Assembly: GCA_026874595.1 (NCBI GenBank)
Contig: CM049322.1
Span: 8,300,900 to 8,364,899 of the forward strand
Origin: Sipunculus nudus
Lineage: Eukaryota; Annelida; Sipuncula; Golfingiida; Sipunculidae
Direction of reading: 5' to 3'
DNA: 64,000 nucleotides
Shown: one piece after another, positions 1-13,974 of the stretch
How positions within the stretch are numbered: the stretch's first letter is position 1
Layout: every line of letters starts with the position of its first letter
Program-made: the position numbers and the translations under genes
Notes under the pieces: model-generated
Databases searched by the model: none
Seen by the model: only the letters and a program-made list of their open reading frames with translations
What the model was told of the DNA's origin: nothing

Positions 1-619
1 AAGTTCCTGTGGTGCTTTTTATCTGCGGATTTACAGGGCGGTGTATTCCATATGACGGAAGCCTCCATGCTGTGATGTTAACCAGCTCTAAATGCTGACA
101 CACGAAAAATGACTCTAGAAGTGTACATTAGCCATCTTGGAGGTCTGTCGATAAGTTTGCAGTTTAGAATTTCTCATGAGTTCAAACGAACCAAGTTTTT
201 GATACTTTGAGACATCGGATCTTATTTCGGTATCTAACGACTTCCTAGGAGCCCTTTCATCGCGTGACATACATACCGATGTGCTTACAAGAATGTCATC
301 TGTTCGTGTGTGTTTGGTACATTCTGTCTTGTCTAGGTTCATATCTGTTTGCACTATAATGTCATGGCAAAAATAACCTCTAAGTGTTACTGTGTACACA
401 AACAGAAGACTTCTTCAACTGTTGTTTGTTGAAATTTGAAGTTCAGGAGTACTGGGGGTAACAGGAATTAAGGGATTTAAACCCAAACCTTACAGACAAA
501 AGATTCCTTTTTTGCACTGTTATTTCTGTACTGTTAAACTCTCCCTGCCCTCAGGTTTGTGGATCTATTTTAGGGGATTAGTTGCTTGTCATAAATGATA
601 AACAACCCCACTCCCCTCA
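1..619. other. No recognised feature
   Basis: Non-repetitive sequence of moderate AT content. A 94-codon open frame on the minus strand (115-399) has no recognisable domain, promoter or splice context, and I do not call it a gene. Confidence 0.5.
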
Positions 620-815
620 AAATCATTTATCTGCCTCTGAGCACTTAATCCATCCCTTAGTGCTTTATCCACCCCTGAGTGCTTTATCCACCTCTGAGCA
701 CTTAATCCACCCCTGAGTGCTCAATCCACCCCTAAGCACTTAATCCACCCCTGAGCATTTAATCCTTCCCTGAGTAATTAATCTGCCCCTGATTCAGAGT
801 ACTTAATCAAATAAC
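620..815. repeat. Degenerate ~20-bp minisatellite
   Basis: About ten imperfect units alternating CTGAGCACTTAATCCACCCC and GAGTGCTTTATCCACCCCT-like sequence, period about 20 bp. It lies a few hundred bp before the large 69-bp array but its unit is unrelated. Confidence 0.85.
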
Positions 816-1015
816 AAAGATACTCTCAGTAAATAACATATCAGTTTTTAATATTGTGTGGTCATCTTCATCCATTATACAACAGTGACACCTGCAGGCC
901 AAAGACCTAATCAGGAAGTCATGACCTGGCTTTCATTAATCATTTTTTTTCAGAGCTAAGATTATTGTGTGGGTTAACTTTCTTTGCCAATGACACTTTG
1001 GTTTGAAATGGGGAT

Positions 1016-4000
1016 GGGCTCTGTAGTTAACACCTTAACCATAACTCTATCTCATGGCCCTCGGTCATGGCTCTCATACCATCATGGCTCTGTAGTTTAC
1101 CCCCTAACCATGACTCTATCGCATGTCCCTCAGTCATGGCCCTCATACAATCATGGCTGTGTAGTTAACCCCTTAACCATGACTCTGTCTCCTGTCCCTC
1201 GGTCATGGCTCTCTTATCATCATGGCTCTGTAGTTAACCCTTTGACCAAGACTGTATTTCATGTCCATCAGTCATGGCCCTCATGCCATCATGTCTCTTT
1301 ATTTAACACCATAACCATGACTCCATCTCATGTCCCTCTGTCATGGCCCTCATACCATCATGGCTGTGTAGTGAACACCTTAACCATGAATCTATCTCAT
1401 GTCCCTCAGTCATGGCCCTCATACCATCATGGCTCTGTAGTTAACACCTTAACCATGACTCTATCTCATGCCCCTCGGTCATGGCCTCATACCATCATGG
1501 CTCTGTAGTTAACCCTTTGACCAAGACTGTATTTCATGTCCCTCAGTCATGGCCCTCATGCCATCATGGCTCTTCATTTAACACCTTAACCATGACTCCA
1601 TCTCATGTCCCTCAGTCATGGCCCTCATACCATCATGGCTGTGTAGTTAACACCTTAACCATGACTCTATCTCATGTCCCTCAGTCATGGCCCTCATACC
1701 ATCATGGCTGTGTAGTTAACCCTTTGACCAAGACTGTATTTCATGTCCCTCAGTCATGGCCCTCATGCCATCATGGCTCTTCATTTAACACCTTAACCAT
1801 GAATCCATCTCATGTCCCTCAGTCATGGCCCTGATACCATCATGGCTCTGTAGTTAACACCTTAACCATGACTCTATCTCATGCCCCTCGGTCATGGCCT
1901 CATACCATCATGGCTCTGTAGTTAACCCTTTGACCAAGACTGTATTTCATGTCCCTCAGTCATGGCCCTCATGCCATCATGGCTCTTCATTTAACACCTT
2001 AACCATGAATCCATCTCATGTCCCTCAGTCATGGCCCTCATACCATCATGGCTGTGTTGTTAACACCTTAACCATGAATCTATCTCATGGCCCTCAGTCA
2101 TGGCCCTCATACCATCATGGCTGTGTAGTTAACACCTTAACCATGACTCCATCTCATGTCCCTCAGTCATGGCCCTCATACCATCATGGCTGTGTAGTTA
2201 ACACCTTAACCATGAATCTATCTCATGGCCCTCGGTCATGGCCCTCATACCATCATGGCTGTGTAGTTAACACCTTAACCATGACTCCATCTCATGTCCC
2301 TCAGTCATGGCCCTCATACCATCATGGCTGTGTAGTTAACACCTTAACCATGAATCTATCTCATGGCCCTCGGTCATGGCCCTCATACCATCATGGCTCT
2401 GTAGTTAACACCTAAACCATAACTCTGTCTCATGTCCATTGGTCATGGCCCTCATACCATCATGGCTCTGTAGTTAACACCTTATCCATGACTCTATCTC
2501 ATGCCCCTCGGTCATGGCCTCATACTATCATGGCTCTGTAGTTAACCCTTTGACCAAGACTGTATTTCATTTCCCTCAGTCATGTCCCTCATGCCATCAT
2601 GGCTCTTTATTTAACACCTTAACCATGACTCCATCTCATGGCCCTCGTTCATGGCCCTCATACCATCATGGCTGTGTAGTTAACACCTTAACCATGAATC
2701 TATCTCATGTCCCTCAGTCATGGGGCCCTCATACCATCATGGCTCTGTAGTTAACCCCTTAACCATGACTCTATCTCATGTCCCTCAGTCATGGCCCTCA
2801 TACCATCATGGCTCTGTAGTTAACACCTTAACCATGACTATCTCATGTCCCTCAGTCATGGCCCTCATACCATCATGGCTCTGTAGTTAACACCTTAACC
2901 ATGACTCTGTCTCATGTCCCTTGGTCATGGCCCTCATACCATCATGGCTCTGTAGTTAACACCTTAACCATGACTCTATCGCATGTCCCTCAGTCATGGC
3001 CCTCATACCATCATGGCTCTGTAGTTAACACCTTAACCATGACTCTATCTCATGGCCCTCGGTCATGGCCCTCATACCATCATGGCTCTGTAGTTAACAC
3101 CTTAACCATGACTCTATCTCATGTCCCTCAGTCATGGCCCTCATACCATCATGGCTCTGTAGTTAACACCTTAACCATGAATCTATCTCATGTCCCTTGG
3201 TCATGGCCCTCATACGATCATGGCTCTGTAGTTAACACCTTAACCATGTCTCTATCTCATGTCCCTTAGTCATGGCCCTCATACCATCATGGCTCTGTAG
3301 TTAACACCTTAACCATGAATCTATCTCATGGCCCTCGGTCATGGCCCTCATACCATCATGGCTCTGTAGTTAACACCTTAACCATGACTCTGTCTCATGT
3401 CCCTCAGTCATGGCCCTCATACCATCATGGCTCTCTAGTTAACACCTTAACCATGAATCTATCTCATGTCCCTCAGTCATGGCCCTCATACCATCATGGC
3501 TCTGTAGTTAACCCCCTAACCATGACTCTGTCTCATGGCCCTCAGTCGTGGCTCTCATACCATCATGGCTCTGTAGTTAACACCCTAACCATGACTCTGT
3601 CTCATGTCCCTTGGTCATGGCCCTAATACCATCATGGCTCTGTAGTTAACACCTTAACAATGACTCTATCTCATGCCCCTCAGTCATGGCCCTCATACCA
3701 TCATGGCTGTGTAGTTAACCCCTTAACCATGACTCTGTCTCCTGTCCCTCGGTCATGGCTCTCTTATCATCATGGCTCTGTAGTTAACACCTTAACCATG
3801 AATCTATCTCATGCCCCTCGGTCATGGCCCTCATACCATAATGGCTCTGTAGTTAACACCTAAACCATAACGCTGTCTCATATCCCTATGTCATGGCTCG
3901 CATACCATCATGGCTATGTAGTTAACCCCTTAACCATGACTCTGTCTCATGTCCATTGGTCATGGCCCTCATAATATCATGGCTCTGTAGTTAACACCTT

Positions 4001-6443
4001 ATCCATGACTCTATCTCATGCCCCTCGGTCATGGCCTCATACTATCATGGCTCTGTAGTTAACCCTTTGACCAAGACTGTATTTCATGTCCCTCAGTCAT
4101 GTCCCTCATGCCATCATGGCTCTTTATTTAACACCTTAACCATGACTCCATCTCATGGCCCTCCTTCATGGCCCTCATACCATCATGGCTGTGTAGTTAA
4201 CACCTTAACCATGAATCTATCTCATGTCCCTCAGTCATGGGGCCCTCATACCATCATGGCTCTGTAGTTAACCCCTTTACTATGACTCTATCTCATGTCC
4301 CTCAGTCATGGCCGTCATACCATCATGGCTCTGTAGTTAACACCTTAACCATGACTCTATCGCATGTCCCTCAGTCACGGCCCTCATACCATCTTGGCTC
4401 TGTAGTTAACACCTTAACCATGAATCTATCTCATGTCCCTCAGTCATGGCCCTCATACCGTCATGGCTCTGTAGTTAACACCTTAACCATGACTATCTCA
4501 TGTCCCTCAGTCATGGCCCTCATACCATCATGGCTCTGTAGTTAACACCTTAACCATGACTCTGTCTCATGTCCCTTGGTCATGGCCCTAACACCATCAT
4601 GGCTCTGTAGTTAACACCTTAACCATGACTCTATCGCATGTCCCTCAGTCATGGCCCTCATACCATCATGGCTCTGTAGTTAACACCTTAACCATGAATC
4701 TATCTCATGTCCCTCAGTCATGGCCCTCATACCATTATGGCTCTGTAGTTAACACCTTAACCATGACTCTATCTCATGGCCCTCAGTCATGGCCCTCATA
4801 CCATCATGGCTCTGTAGTTAACACCTTAACCATGACTCTATCTCATGTCCCTCAGTCATGGCCCTCATACCATCATGGCTCTGTAGTTAACACCTTAACC
4901 ATGAATCTATCTCATGTCCCTTGGTCATGGCCCTCATAGGATCATGGCTCTGTAGTTAACACCTTAACCATGTCTCTATCTCATGTCCCTTAGTCATGGC
5001 CCTCATACCATCATGGCTCTGTAGTTAACACCTTAACCATGAATCTATCTCATGGCCCTCGGTCATGGCCCTCATACCATCATGGCTCTGTAGTTAACAC
5101 CTTAACCATGACTCTGTCTCATGTCCCTTAGTCATGGCCCTCATACCATCATGGCTCTCTAGTTAACACCTTAACCATGAATCTATCTCATGTCCCTCAG
5201 TCATGGCCCTCATACCATCATGGCTCTGTAGTTAACCCCCTAACCATGACTCTGTCTCATGGCCCTCAGTCATGGCTCTCATACCATCATGGCTCTGTAG
5301 TTAACACCTTAACCATGACTCTGTCTCATGTCCCTTAGTCATGGCCCTCATACCATCATGGCTCTCTAGTTAACACCTTAACCATGAATCTATCTCATGT
5401 CCCTCAGTCATGGCCCTCATACCATCATGGCTCTGTAGTTAACCCCCTAACCATGACTCTGTCTCATGGCCCTCAGTCATGGCTCTCATACCATCATGGC
5501 TCTGTAGTTAACACCCTAACCATGACTCTGTCTCATGTCCCTTGGTCATGGCCCTAATACCATCATGGCTCTGTAGTTAACACCTTAACAATGACTCTAT
5601 CTCATGCCCCTCAGTCATGGCCCTCATACCATCATGGCTGTGTAGTTAACCCCTTAACCATGACTCTGTCTCCTGTCCCTCGGTCATGGCTCTCTTATCA
5701 TCATGGCTCTGTAGTTAACACCTTAACCATGAATCTATCTCATGCCCCTCGGTCATGGCCCTCATACCATCATGGCTCTGTAGTTAACACCTTAACCATG
5801 ACTCTATCGCATGTTCCTCAGTCATGGCCCTCATACCATCATGGCTCTGTAGTTAACACCTTAACCATGACTCTATCTCATGCCCCTAGGTCATGGCCCT
5901 CATACCATCATGGCTCTGTAGTTAACACCTTAACCATGACTCCATCTCATGTCCCTCGGTCATGGCCCTCATACCATCATGGCTGTGTAGTGAACACCTT
6001 AACCATGAATCTATCTCATGTCCCTCAGTCATGGCCCTCATACCATCATGGCTGTGTAGTTAACACCTTAACCATGAATCTATCTCATGGCCCTCAGTCA
6101 TGGCCCTCATACCATCATGGCTCTGTATTTAACCCTTTGACCAAGACTGTATTTCATGTCCCTCATGCCATCATCGCTCTTTATTTAACACCTTAACCAT
6201 GACTCCATCTCATGTCCCTTGGTCATGGACCTCATACCATCATGGCTGTGTAGTTAACACCTTAACCATGAATCTATCTCATGCCCCTCGGTCATGGCCC
6301 TCATACGATCATAGCTCTGTAATTAACACCTTAACCATGACTCTATCTCATGTCCCTCAGTCATGGCCCTGATACCATCATGGCTCTGTAGTTAACACGT
6401 TAACCATGCCTCTATCTCATGTCCCTTAGTCTTGGCCCTCATT
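1016..6443. repeat. 69-bp satellite array, about 79 units, with higher-order repeats
   Basis: Head-to-tail array of a 69-bp unit containing CTGTAGTTAACACCTTAACC, then a CATCTCATGTCCCTCAGTCATGG-type half, then CCTCATACCATCATGG. Because 69 is divisible by 3, the + strand shows repeated 23-residue frames (HGSVVNTLTMTLSHVPQSWP-like), broken wherever a unit gains or loses a base; this is a by-product, not a gene. Unit variants (SVVNT/CVVNT, a CTTTGACCAAGACTGTATTT variant) are arranged in blocks repeated at offsets of about 22, 25 and 28 units. Each unit holds several ATGs and a GTTAAC site. Strand bias of the frames has no evidence of expression. Confidence 0.97.
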
Positions 6444-8138
6444 ACATTGAAGTTTTTACAAATGTTGCTTTCTCATGTTTCTACATTCTTAAGTGACAGA
6501 CTTGTTTTTTGCAGAGTTTCACCTGTAATTACTTTTCAATTCACCTTTCTAGTTCTTGGAGAAACTAAGGTCTAGTTATAACATAAAGTAAGTTCAAACC
6601 AACTCATGAATTTGTACTTTTCCAGGGTTGCCATGGTAATCCAATATTCTGTTCAGCAAAGCTCTTGAGTATTTATTAGTAGCACATCTCAGATAAGGTT
6701 CAACAGATATTCAAGAAATTTGTACAACTTCACGATTTTTTTAGGGGAATATACTTTTCCTTACTATCATGGTCAAGATTAGTTATTTTATATTTTCATA
6801 GTAAACAGGATTTGCTAAGTATTGTTTTCATGGACATCACATAATAACGCTTTATTGGTGGACGTATGATCACATGATATATACCTTGTTGGTACACAGT
6901 ATGCTGCCAAAATCATAAAACATTAAACTTTTGGTTATTTGCACCGTTATTTATACAAAGATTTTATCACATTGAGATGTGAGCTTTTCTGACCAATATG
7001 TTAATTTAAATCAAATCTATCTTCAGATTTTTATTGGACAAACAAAGGCGCGCACATACTCAGACTGAAAACAAAAAGCATGATTGCGATATTTATGAAA
7101 CGTTTGAAGTATACTGCGTGTGTTTTTTAGAACTGCTGTAGATTGATATGTGTGTGAATGCTTATAGCATTTTCAAGATAAAACATTCATAGAGTGTTTG
7201 CATTTTTGAAAATCCTGGTATTTTATGTTTGTATTGATCATGTTACACTTTTGTTTTCAATTTCCCCGAGTCTGTTATTGCTGACGTAGTTGAAGGTGGG
7301 GGGGGGGGGGGGAGGGGGGAGGGACAAGAACCATGTAGTTATTGATCTGTTTATAGAAATTTTATACTGTTTTGGATCATGCCCAAATGCTCAAATTAAA
7401 GTCATATATTAAGGGATAAAATGGTAAGTTTTACAGATCTTATGTTCTTGAACAATAGAAATAAACACCTACCATACTTAATATTTGAGACACAAAATAT
7501 GAGAAAACCTTAGTCAACATTTTACAACATATCAGCCCAATTTATAGCAGTCAAGATCATCGGGAAGGGTAAAAATAAATTAAATTGGAGATAAATTTTA
7601 AAATTCTCGATTGGTATCTTAGGTTTTCACTTTCATATGCAGCTTTTTAAGGAAATGTTTGAAAAAAATATAACATTTCAAGAAAATTATCTAAATAGAA
7701 GATGGACACAGTTTTCTAGAACGGTATAGAAACAGACTTAACTAGAAATGCAAGCCTCTGCAAATTGAAAGGGGGGGGGGGGGGGGGGTCCCAATTGTGG
7801 CATGCTCCCAACACAGTGTTTACATTCACTTATTCGGCCCATATTCCCAGTTTCATTCATGCATAAGTGACTGTATATTTGTGAATATTCTTTGATGAGG
7901 TTCCTTATGTAGGATCATGCGCCGGACACACCAAAATCTGATCTATTCTACATTGTCTCATTCCATAAATTCTCTGTTATTTTGATGAGATTCTGTTCAC
8001 AGTTGTGTGAATTTTGTCGTGAGCAAACGCACAAACACACAGACGAAAGGGATGAATTCATACCCTCCTGACGGAGGCATTGATAGAAGTAACCAGTGAG
8101 AGTTGAGATTAATATTCATGAACATCACAGTCATAGCT
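6444..8138. other. AT-rich non-coding DNA with two G-tracts
   Basis: No gene seen. Contains poly-G runs near 7297-7312 (followed by GGAGGGGGGAGGG) and near 7771-7788. Confidence 0.6.
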
Positions 8139-8330
8139 TATACTTTGGTTGGCTTTATGTTTGCGAATGTTTTAAGTTTGTGATTTTTGCAAAAGTGAAA
8201 AAATCACAAAAATCAAAACCTAGATGAACTTTTGATAAAAGCCTCATTTGTACAGGTAAACAGTTATTTCTCAATTCTGATGTCTCATCTGTATGTCATA
8301 GAAATAAATTATCCCTGCCAATCTGTGTTG
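8139..8330. mobile_element. Fragment of the short element also seen at 24004
   Basis: Starts ATACTTTGGTTGGC and continues with GTTTGCGAATGTT and GCAAAAGTGAAAA...TCGC/TCAC-like words shared with the copies at 24004-24407 and 37015-37348. Degraded; ends not clear. Confidence 0.4.
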
Positions 8331-9526
8331 TTAAATTCAGATGAACTACTGTTCTGTAATATAATAGGTAAAGAAATTTAAATTTTACATTGTTTGTAAA
8401 TCTGGTACTTCATCTTTTTGTCAATTTTCATACATTACTGGAAACAAAATATTAAATTTAAAAAAAAATAAAATTTTCAGATGCAAATACTGGTATACTG
8501 TTTTACTTTAATCTCTCAAAAAATAATATGGTAAGACAGGGATAGTGTCTGCCAATTCTTAAAGCAATATGCATTTTGATTTAAAGCTGCATTTTGACAA
8601 ATTTTGGCTCTAATGTATTTACATTTTTTTCAAATTTTTTGTCCTATATTTTTGGGAATTTAACAAATTTGGGATTATATGCATGCTGGGATACATTAAC
8701 CTAATTGCATCCCCACTAAAAAATTTTTCAAAATTTATAAAAAAAAGGTCTTTTCTTAGTTGAGTATTTTGGATGAGTACTATTAACGTTAACAATCCCA
8801 AGTACTTAAGAATATTTGACATATCAGCTCCGGACCAGAATGAGGCTGATTGTGATTGGAATCATGGGATACATTGGGGGACCATAGCATAAAATTAGCG
8901 TAATATCGCAACAAGATCACCAGGGGGACCATAAAAGGCCCAGTCATTGGCCAAACGATCCTACCTTATGACACTTTGATGGTCTCTCATAGCCAGTCTG
9001 AGTCTCGTGTACTCGGAGCAGACCAAAGCAATACTATTATGACAGATATCAAAATTGTTGGATTCATGAAGACTTGGCATTTCTCGTTCAGATGCAATAA
9101 GGGAAAGATGGGCCAGTTATGTAACTGGTTGACATGTGCAGAAATATGACTAATAATTTCTCGTATGATGATTTGTATGACAACTGTCGGTATTTTTCGA
9201 TGATTTGCGTTGATATGTCTTCAGTATGTGTGTGTGGTTATAAACCCAACGCAAGGTCGTTTGTTACGTTTTATGATCCATAGGGGTTGGCAGGGTTTCT
9301 CGGTGGGTTGTTATCCTGCTATCAAGGGGGGTTACAAACCTTTGTTTAAATGGTCACTATAACCATGTAGCCTTCCATTGTGAGCTGTCACAATTCCTTT
9401 TTATGTTCGCTAGCCGTTAGCACTAATAAGTGCAGGGCTAAAATAGTTCCCGAATACGATCTAGATCAAGACCTACTCTGGTTTGTGGCTTCAGTAGATC
9501 CAATTCTGTCATCACAGCATCCCGCG

Positions 9527-9554
9527 ATGTTTCTTTCTGTGACCGTTGCTGGAG
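9527..9554 (+). CDS. Possible alternative first exon (distal)
   Basis: An open frame ends at a strong donor, GGAG/gtaagt after 9554, with one leftover base (phase 1). This is the phase needed to splice to the exon at 49588. The in-frame Met at 9527 gives MFLSVTVAG before the junction. The frame stays open upstream to about 9380 (49 more codons without ATG). Tiny upstream ORFs begin at ATG 9364 and 9412. Splicing over 40 kb to the ETS gene is only one possibility; it could belong to another transcript or be chance. Confidence 0.25.
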
Positions 9555-11630
9555 GTAAGTTTTACACAGGAATCACTCCTTATTTTTTGTTTGTAACCTA
9601 GCAGACTTCAGATTTTAAAATTCTGTTAAAACATGTAAATGTTTAAATAACTTGAGTTAAGTTAGAATACTGAGAAATAGAAATTTTTGCAAGGGATCAG
9701 TCATTATTTTATTTTTCGTAATTTTGTAGACAAATTTTCCAGATTATCAGGCTTCTGTTAATATATGTAAATGCTTATATAATAGAAATTCAGTTCCAAT
9801 GCTGAGTTAGACATTCAAACTGCTTTTATGTGAATAAGTTCTAAAGTTGAATCATAGAATTTAGATAACTACTAGATTTGAGTCCAATTCAAATGTTATA
9901 GTAAGTCTAGAAAACAGAAACTGATGTTTATTCTGTGTTTACTTGTTCTGGTATTTGGTTCTGGGAAATAAAATAAATATTTACCAATTCTAGTAATTCT
10001 TTGTAATTCTGCAGTCCAGGAATTCAAGAATTACTTATTCTTTAAGTTTAGTTCATTGTCGAATGGGTATTCAATACTGGAACTGCAGTGCTAATTAACA
10101 TTCCAGCTTTCTTGTCTTTAAATTTTAATTCTGAGAATACACCCAGATATTCTTATTCTTAAGTTCAGATCAAATGTTTGAACTTAAAAAATTCAAAATT
10201 TATGTTTTTTTTGGAGTTCAGCTGTGATATTTCATTCTGGTAATATAAAGTCAATACTTGTTGCATTAGTGTGATTCTGGTCCATAAGAACTATATAGCT
10301 TGTTCTGTGAAAATCGTGGAAATTTAAGGAATGAATTTGATATTATATTTATATTGTGTTTTAAATAATTCAATTTTTTTTCATAAGGTCAGTGATTGCA
10401 GTTTAAAATTATTACTATGATTGAAAGTAATAATTTTATAAATCAAATCTATGCACTATAAATTAATATTTAATAAGGTAAATACATTCCTGAATAAGTT
10501 TCCCAGAAATCTTGTGGAAGTCGACTGCATTTCGTCAACATGTATTTTTTGGAGCTTAAACTGACAAAATATCTTTTTCTTAAAATATCGTTAAACAAAA
10601 ATAGTATTTATGGCAATGACTCAGAGGAAAATATTACTATTTTTTTTCAAACTTTAGTTGTTAACTATATTTATATATTAATAAATTAGTTTAGTTATTT
10701 GTGAAAATTTGTCTGAAATCTGTAAACATTAACAACAGGCCAGACGAAGAGGTTAATAAATCACTTGGAAGGCGTCCCTTTGGAATAGGCGTCGCTAACT
10801 TAAACATAACTTAGTCATAGAGTCATGGTTTATTTATATGAAGGTGTGTAAGTAAGTAAGTATAGAGATTGTATATATGAGTGAGTCAGTTGTCGGGGAA
10901 TTTGCAGTCGTCAGTGTCCAGCAGTGCACGAAATTATAACAATAGCGGGTGTTCACAGAAGCATACCAGGGTCTTTTGTTTTCACGATTGTTATTCTTTT
11001 TTTTTTTTTACGCAGATCACTCGTTCATGGTTTGTTAACATCTATTCTAGCAGTTGTGTGGTGTCTTGTGGTATCTTGAGTGATTTTTGTAATTCTTTAG
11101 GAATCAACACATTTCCTAGTTATTTTATAGTTCCTGTAACCAAGTGCATTTACAGTATTGCTAAATCTTAAAAAAATATAAAAAATTTGAGAACATTTTT
11201 ATATTATTAATAAAATTAACATATGATTAATATATACTGTAAGAGGCAATATCAGTTGTAACTATATGTAAGCTCAGTATTACATACATTTGTTTTCCTT
11301 TTATAAGTTCATAAATATCTTTTGCTTGAGCAGTATTCGTTTGACGTTTTATATAGTATGGTCCAGGTTTGTTCATGCATTATGAAATAAATTTTTTCAA
11401 CCCTGTGTGGTTTTCGGTGGATAATCTGTGATGGCGGCCGCCCTAGCAAGCACCCATCATGGAAATCAGTGAAACTTTGGAAGTGAGTTTCCTTTTTCAC
11501 GGTGTGTTTTCTTTTTATAAAATTTATTTATCAGACATTGCCCCCAGCAGGTCATTGGCCTACCAATAAAGAAATGTCACACCTCAGAAGGCTGAACAAT
11601 CGTCATCACTTTGTTATTATATAGTCATAG
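9555..11630. other. AT-rich non-coding DNA
   Basis: No gene, RNA or strong repeat seen. Short open frames here (for example 10881-11171 +, 11309-11500 -) show no domain or splice context. Confidence 0.5.
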
Positions 11631-11635
11631 ATCAG

Positions 11636-12735
11636 GAGAAAGCATCAACCAAGGGTAAAAAATAATGGTTAACTGCTTGACCACCACAAGTTAAAGTTTC
11701 AGAAAATGGTGATAGGGCAAACAAAATTAGGCCACACATTAACCTTTGCCCAGAAGCTTCATTTCTTTGCCCATCTTCAGCTGGCCATTTTCTTTTTTCG
11801 TGAAACGAAATCATATTGGTAATACTACTTTATCCTACAGGAACATAATTAGGAGCAATATTATGCCTATTCTTTCACACTGTCAGTTCAGTTTTGCCTT
11901 ATGCAAAATTTATCCAGCAAAACATCCCAGCACACGATCTCAGTACCATACCTTGTTATGGTTCTGTGTGTGAGCAAACACAGTCAACGTGAGTCTGTTT
12001 TCCATAAATAGGCTGCATGACTAGAGGTCCAATTTTTTGTATGTGTGACAGGTCCCAAACAAGGACTAGTCCAAACTAGTCCATACATTGACCTTCATGT
12101 CCTCCGTTATATATCTGCTGAATGGACATTATGGTCCATGGGCTGAATGTCGTTAGGTCCAGGGGTCTCAGCTGAAATGACACACACAGCACAGTGTGAC
12201 CCCGTGTATTAGGTCCACCTCAATATACAATGTTTCAGCCAGCGGGAACATGTATTACATTTTTTTTTCACAAAACCAGTCAGGGCATCATCTGATTGAC
12301 AGGTGTTGTCGCCCAAACATGAACATGCACAGTTGTGAAACATCAGTTGTAAGCCTGAAAATAAAATGGAAAACGCAGGTGGAGTTCACACTATGTTTAA
12401 GTTGATACAATTAATCGCTCCAGGTCCACTTTTTTTTAACACTCATGTACAGGAGTAATCCAATGGTGTCTGGGCAATATTTTGTCAGGTACCGTTTTCT
12501 TTCTAAGAGAAGATGCTATTTTTCGTGTTAATTCAGCAGGCGTTGTATGTGATTAGGTATCTTTTATAAGCAAACGTTGGAACAGCTTTATTTTCTAACA
12601 TGCAATTAAGCACACTTCATGGCTGCAATCACTGGTCTTTGTGGGAAATAAAAAATTCACGTAAGGCAAGTGAAAGCTAGATTTTACTTGCCCAATTTGG
12701 CTAGTAATTTAACAGTTTAATGTCAAGCCCTGTCA
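11636..12735. mobile_element. Interrupted copy of the CAGGGCT-ended element
   Basis: The left part (about 11640-11840) and right part (about 12590-12735, ending GTCAAGCCCTG) match the left and right parts of the intact 429-bp element at 38328-38756. The intervening ~700 bp is unrelated and includes a segment (about 11935-12075) that resembles 30145-30250, so this copy appears to have been split by a later insertion. Confidence 0.6.
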
Positions 12736-13030
12736 ACTGCAAGCAAGGGACTTAACATGTGAAAAAGCAGTGAATTACCTTCCTGAAGGCAAAGTGTTAG
12801 TTTAAGTCAGATATAAAATAGCTGTAACTAAATCACGGTGTGAGCTCGGCTTTATCTCTTACTGTAGGTGTGTTGTTTGTTATTAGAATTAACACCTTGT
12901 TGGGCAATAAACAGTTTTAATGCCATTTGACGGCAGCTTCAGGGTTGTTTTATGTAGGAATATACATTTATCTCTCCTGCAATGAGATCACTGTTGTTGA
13001 GGTTTGTTATGAATCTTTGGTGACTGAATA

Positions 13031-13890
13031 TTGTGTGTGACTGATTCCACAGCTAACCTCCGCAAAGTGCAGTGGCAAGGGTGTGGTGATCAGCTGCATC
13101 AGTATCTGTCAGTCTGTTTGTCTGTCTGTCCATCCATCCACAAATTTGTTTCCAGATGAAAACTCCAGTTTGGTTTGACATATTGGTTTCAAACTTATTT
13201 AATTTTTGCCTCACCACTAAAGTAAGAACCCTATTGATTTTTGGGTCATAAGGTCAAAGGTTAAGGTTGCAGGACCCATTTCTTTAAAAAGAATGTGGAT
13301 GCATATTAAGCCAAACTTTCATCACAAACCTTTGATCTTCCAAATATTGCTCACCTGCCAATAGGGGAAGGTTATTTTCCATTTTGACTGACAGTGTCAA
13401 AGGTCAAGGTCACAGGGCCCATCCATCCACATATTAGTTTATGGATTTTAACTCTGGTTTGGCTAGACAGATTGGTTTCAAACTTGATTTATTAATGACC
13501 GACCACTTAAGTAAGAAGCATTTTGATTTTTGTCAAAGGTGAAGGTCACAGGACACACATCTTTAAAAAGATTGTGGATGCTTTGTAAATCAAACTTTTT
13601 TATCCAAAGCTTTCCATCCTCAACACATGGCTTACCTGCCCAAAGTGGAAGAAATCAGTCGATTTTAAGATTACCTGGTCTGAGCTCAAGATCACTGGAC
13701 CCACTTTTTTAGAAGATTGTTATGATAATCTAAATTCTGTAAGTTCTCAGATTTTTGGTCACAAGTTTAAGGGTTAAGGTCACAGGACCCACATTTTTAA
13801 AAAAAATGTTTAAAAGATATCCTTATTCAGCTGAGTGTCAAGACCCATGGGTTCCTAGTTTCGTTTTACATTTTGCATGCCTCCCATGCT
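13031..13890. mobile_element. Dispersed element with GTCTG run and GACCCATGGGTT end
   Basis: Begins near CCTCCGCAAAG with a GTCTGTTTGTCTGTCTGTCC run, carries three or so internal repeats with TCAAAGGT(C/G)AAGGTCACAGG(A/G)CCCA, and ends CAGCTGAGTGTCAAGACCCATGGGTT. The end resembles the right ends of the larger elements at 58168-58204 and 61008-61045, so they may be one broad family. Confidence 0.6.
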
Positions 13891-13974
13891 TGACCAGTAC
13901 CTGTTCACTCTGTATTTCGGTTTGGGACTGTGTGACAGGGCAGTAGCACTAGCTTCCTTTCATATTATTTTTGT

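Noticed and set aside
984-6196. A dozen open frames of 67-201 codons resembling a repeat protein
   Set aside because: They come from a 69-bp tandem unit divisible by 3, are interrupted by 1-bp changes between units, and lack splice or promoter context.
1016-6443. Possible CRISPR-like array
   Set aside because: Units are contiguous with no unique spacers, and the context is an animal genome.
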